Notes under the pieces: model-generated | The model's input: the letters and a program-made list of their open reading frames with translations, nothing else | Told to the model about the DNA's origin: nothing | Databases searched by the model: none | Part shown: positions 5,371 to 6,872 of the stretch, in pieces | How the letters are laid out: every line of letters begins with the position of its first letter | Position numbering within the stretch: position 1 is the stretch's first letter | Source of the DNA: Helicobacter sp. | GTDB taxonomy: Bacteria; Campylobacterota; Campylobacteria; Campylobacterales; Helicobacteraceae | Reading direction: 5' to 3' | NCBI GenBank assembly: GCA_014799985.1 | Contig: JAAVGZ010000078.1 | Span: forward strand, 12,949 to 19,820 | DNA length: 6,872 nucleotides | Translations under genes and position numbers: made by a program

Positions 5371-6251
5371 TTTGGCAGCGGAATATAGCCCGATTGCTCG
5401 ATGAATTTCGCGCCGTCTTGTGAATAGATGTAGTCGATAAACAGCTTCGTGAGCCCCTGTGGCTCGCCCTTTGTGTTCATATACAAAAGCCTGCTGATTT
5501 GATACGTGCCCTCTTTTGTGTGTTCTTGCGTGGGCGCAACGTCTTCAAACGCGACTCCCTTAATACTGTCGTCCAAGTGCCCGATTCCGACATAACCAAT
5601 CGCGTTTTTGTCCTGCGAAATCGCGATTTTCATCGCGCCATTCGAGCTTACGACATTCGCTGCCTGCGGAATCTCTGTGCCCTTCTCAAGCCCCTTAGAC
5701 TCGAACGTGTCGCGCGTGCCGCTGCCGTCTTCGCGCACATAGAGGTTGATTGCGCCGCTAGCGCCTCCGAGCTCGCTCCAATCGCTGATTGCGCCGCTAA
5801 AGATTTGGCTTGCCTGCTCTTTGGTGAGGTTTGCAAGCGGGTTTTCCTTGTGCACGGCAATCGCGACACCATCAACGGCGAATGGGAACGAGACCAAGCC
5901 GTATTTCTCGATTTCTTGTTCCTTGAGCGCGCGCCCTGTGTTGCCGATGTCTGCCAAGCCCTCGCCGACTTTGGTGATTCCGGCGCCTGTGCCGCCGCCC
6001 GTGATGCTAATCGTGATGTTCGCGTTTGCGGCGTTAATCGCCTCGGCGGCTTTTTTCATCACCGGAATGTGTGCCGTGCCGCCGGCGATGTCAATCTTGC
6101 CACTTTGGTTGGCAAAAGCTGCCACATCGCCGCTTAGAGGCGGCGGGGTGGCTTTCGATTCTGCTTTGGCAGAATCAGAGGGGGACTCACAAGCGGTCAA
6201 TGCGAATGTGAGCAACAAAACTGAAGCAAGGAGTCGTGAGACTTTGAGCAT
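5367..6251 (-). CDS. pstS: Phosphate-binding lipoprotein PstS (PstS_2-type)
   Basis: This periplasmic phosphate receptor delivers phosphate to PstCA. The 294-residue precursor has a lipoprotein signal (MLKVSRLLASVLLLTFALTAC) with lipobox LTAC and acylated Cys21, followed by a Ser/Ala/Pro-rich linker to about residue 40. The binding-protein fold carries motifs of the PstS family: GGTAHIPVM (57-65), GGGTGAGI (85-92), DIGNTGR (101-107), DGVAIAVHKENPL (127-139), IFSGAISDWSELGG (150-163), REDGSGTRDTFE (173-184) and AIGYVGIGH (217-225). GGGTGAGI and GSGTRD correspond to phosphate-contacting loops of the family. The ATG at 6251 is chosen over an upstream in-frame ATG (6371): it starts the signal peptide directly, has AGGA six bases upstream, and the longer form would run through the promoter. 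It is the first gene of the operon and is expected to be induced by phosphate limitation, though this is not shown by the sequence alone. Confidence 0.93.
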   Translation of the reverse strand: MLKVSRLLASVLLLTFALTACESPSDSAKAESKATPPPLSGDVAAFANQSGKIDIAGGTAHIPVMKKAAEAINAANANITISITGGGTGAGITKVGEGLADIGNTGRALKEQEIEKYGLVSFPFAVDGVAIAVHKENPLANLTKEQASQIFSGAISDWSELGGASGAINLYVREDGSGTRDTFESKGLEKGTEIPQAANVVSSNGAMKIAISQDKNAIGYVGIGHLDDSIKGVAFEDVAPTQEHTKEGTYQISRLLYMNTKGEPQGLTKLFIDYIYSQDGAKFIEQSGYIPLPK

Positions 6252-6278
6252 TTTCGTTCCTTTTGTGAAGTTGAATAA

Positions 6279-6301
6279 CGCGATTATAACAAAAAATCGC
6301 G
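6279..6301. repeat. Inverted repeat CGCGATT / AATCGCG around the pstS -10
   Basis: CGCGATT (6279-6285) and AATCGCG (6295-6301) are perfect 7-bp complements separated by nine bases. The repeat brackets the pstS -10 box, so a protein bound here would block or reposition polymerase. Alternatively it is a chance dyad in AT-rich DNA, although the GC ends make that less likely. Confidence 0.4.
6283..6291 (-). promoter_or_regulatory. Promoter of the pstSCAB operon (extended -10)
   Basis: The minus strand reads TGTTATAAT, a perfect TATAAT with the TGn extension. Transcription would begin near 6276, about 25 bases before the pstS ATG, with the ribosome binding site inside the leader. There is no TTGACA-like -35 at the usual distance (6306-6311 reads TTAATT), which fits an activator-dependent promoter. 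Confidence 0.6.
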
Positions 6302-6319
6302 AAATAATTAACAAAAATA
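6287..6319 (-). promoter_or_regulatory. Candidate pho-box-like site: T-rich hexamers in 11-bp phase
   Basis: TTTTTGTTA occurs on the minus strand at 6317-6309 and 6295-6287, exactly 22 bp apart. Halfway between, TATTTC (6306-6301) gives the series TTTTTG, TATTTC, TTTTTG at an 11-bp period. PhoB-family regulators bind direct repeats with 11-bp spacing. The first two units end about ten bases upstream of the -10, as in classical activated pho promoters. The match to the Campylobacter PhosR site is loose, and the tract is simply T-rich, so this is a tentative call. Confidence 0.35.
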
Positions 6320-6322
6320 CAT

Positions 6323-6328
6323 TATAAT
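6323..6328 (+). promoter_or_regulatory. -10 box of the ribA promoter
   Basis: This is a perfect TATAAT, 31 bases before the ribA ATG, placing the start of transcription near 6335 and leaving a leader of about 24 bases. No recognisable -35 box. No FMN riboswitch could fit in such a short leader. It is back to back with the pst promoter, with 34 bases between the two -10 hexamers. Confidence 0.55.
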
Positions 6329-6358
6329 GAGAGGCAAAAATGAATGTGAAAGGCAGCG

Positions 6359-6872
6359 ATGATTCAAACATCTAAGCAGGCGAAACTTCCCACGCGGTGG
6401 GGGACATTTCTTATCCAAGTTTTCAAAGAAAACAATAAAGAACATTTTGTGATTTTTAGCGACCCATTGCCCAAAACGCCGCTTGTGCGGATTCATTCTG
6501 AATGCCTGACGGGCGATGTGTTCGCGTCATTGAAATGCGATTGTGGCAATGAGCTTGCGCTTGCTATGGAAAAAATCGCGCTTGAAGGCGGAATGTTGAT
6601 TTATCTGCGCCAAGAAGGGCGCGGAATCGGGCTTTTGAACAAAATCAATGCCTATGCGCTGCAAGATTTGGGGCGCGACACGGTCGAGGCGAATCTCGAG
6701 CTTGGATTCAAAGAGGACGAACGCGATTATGCCATTTTGGGCGCGATTTTCGAGAGTTTTGGGCTGCATTCCGTGCGACTGCTCACGAACAATCCGCGCA
6801 AAATCGCCGCGATTGCGCCGTATGTCGATGTGAGCGAACGTGTCGAGATTCTCACGCCCGTCAATGCCCACA
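6359..6872 (+). CDS. ribA: GTP cyclohydrolase II, N-terminal part, cut by the window edge
   Basis: This enzyme opens the imidazole ring of GTP to give 2,5-diamino-6-ribosylamino-4(3H)-pyrimidinone 5'-phosphate, formate and pyrophosphate, the first step of riboflavin synthesis. The 171 codons present cover nearly all of a stand-alone RibA (E. coli about 196 residues). The zinc ligands Cys49, Cys60 and Cys62 are in HSECLTGDVFASLKCDCG (46-63). The GTP-binding and catalytic blocks are LRQEGRGIGLLNKINAYALQ (83-102, with Tyr99), ANLELGF (111-117) and DERD (120-123, Asp120 and Arg122), followed by LLTNNPRKI (141-149). The ATG at 6359 follows an in-frame stop at 6347 and has AAAGG five bases upstream. 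There is no fused RibB domain at the N-terminus, so this is the monofunctional form, at least on that side. The C-terminal end is off the window. Confidence 0.93.
   Translation, partial: MIQTSKQAKLPTRWGTFLIQVFKENNKEHFVIFSDPLPKTPLVRIHSECLTGDVFASLKCDCGNELALAMEKIALEGGMLIYLRQEGRGIGLLNKINAYALQDLGRDTVEANLELGFKEDERDYAILGAIFESFGLHSVRLLTNNPRKIAAIAPYVDVSERVEILTPVNAH

Noticed and set aside
5499..6327. Long plus-strand open frames opposite pstS (212 and 193 residues)
   Set aside because: They are mirror frames of pstS, with no family resemblance or ribosome binding site. pstS has clear motifs throughout.
6252..6371. N-terminal extension of pstS by 40 residues
   Set aside because: It would run through the promoter region and hide the lipoprotein signal peptide, which begins properly at 6251.
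6340..6375. An 11-codon leader frame overlapping the ribA start, with GAGAGG just upstream
   Set aside because: The predicted transcription start near 6335 would leave most of its ribosome binding site out of the message, and the peptide has no attenuation-type codon pattern.

Overview
The window looks like chromosomal DNA of a Campylobacterota (epsilonproteobacterial) species, most likely in or near Helicobacteraceae. The reasons are a CetA/CetB-type split energy-taxis receptor, AT-rich promoters with good -10 boxes but no clear -35, and compact overlapping operons. I cannot name the species. No rRNA, tRNA, CRISPR, transposase or phage gene was seen.

Layout. (1) 1-674, minus: N-terminal 224 codons of oligoendopeptidase F (pepF), running off the left edge. 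(2) 675-1032: a 358-base divergent intergenic region with an extended -10 for pepF, a perfect 15-bp palindrome, a GC-rich long-range inverted repeat, an AT-rich stem-loop and a 9-bp direct repeat with an 11-bp period. (3) 1033-2878, plus: cetB (Aer-like PAS/FAD protein) overlapping cetA (membrane-anchored chemoreceptor signalling protein). Together they are expected to sense redox or energy state and signal to CheA/CheW. (4) 2886-6251, minus: a tightly packed pstS-pstC-pstA-pstB phosphate ABC transporter operon, transcribed from 6251 towards 2886. It converges on cetA with only 7 bases between the stop codons, and no phoU or two-component gene is in view. (5) 6252-6358: a compact divergent promoter region with two TATAAT boxes and T-rich repeats in 11/22-bp phase that could be a pho-box-like site. 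(6) 6359-6872, plus: ribA, GTP cyclohydrolase II, running off the right edge.

How the genes work together. PstS (lipoprotein) captures phosphate, PstC and PstA form the membrane channel, and PstB hydrolyses ATP. CetB's FAD-bound PAS domain probably reports redox state to CetA, which has two membrane helices and essentially no periplasmic sensor. pepF and ribA are housekeeping genes with no evident functional link to the others.

I do not see a clearly undescribed system. The most interesting leads are the palindromes and repeats in the two divergent promoter regions, the C-terminal tail of CetA (possibly a degenerate zinc-binding CZB domain), the cetB-before-cetA gene order, and strong enrichment of the GAATC/GATTC pentamer.
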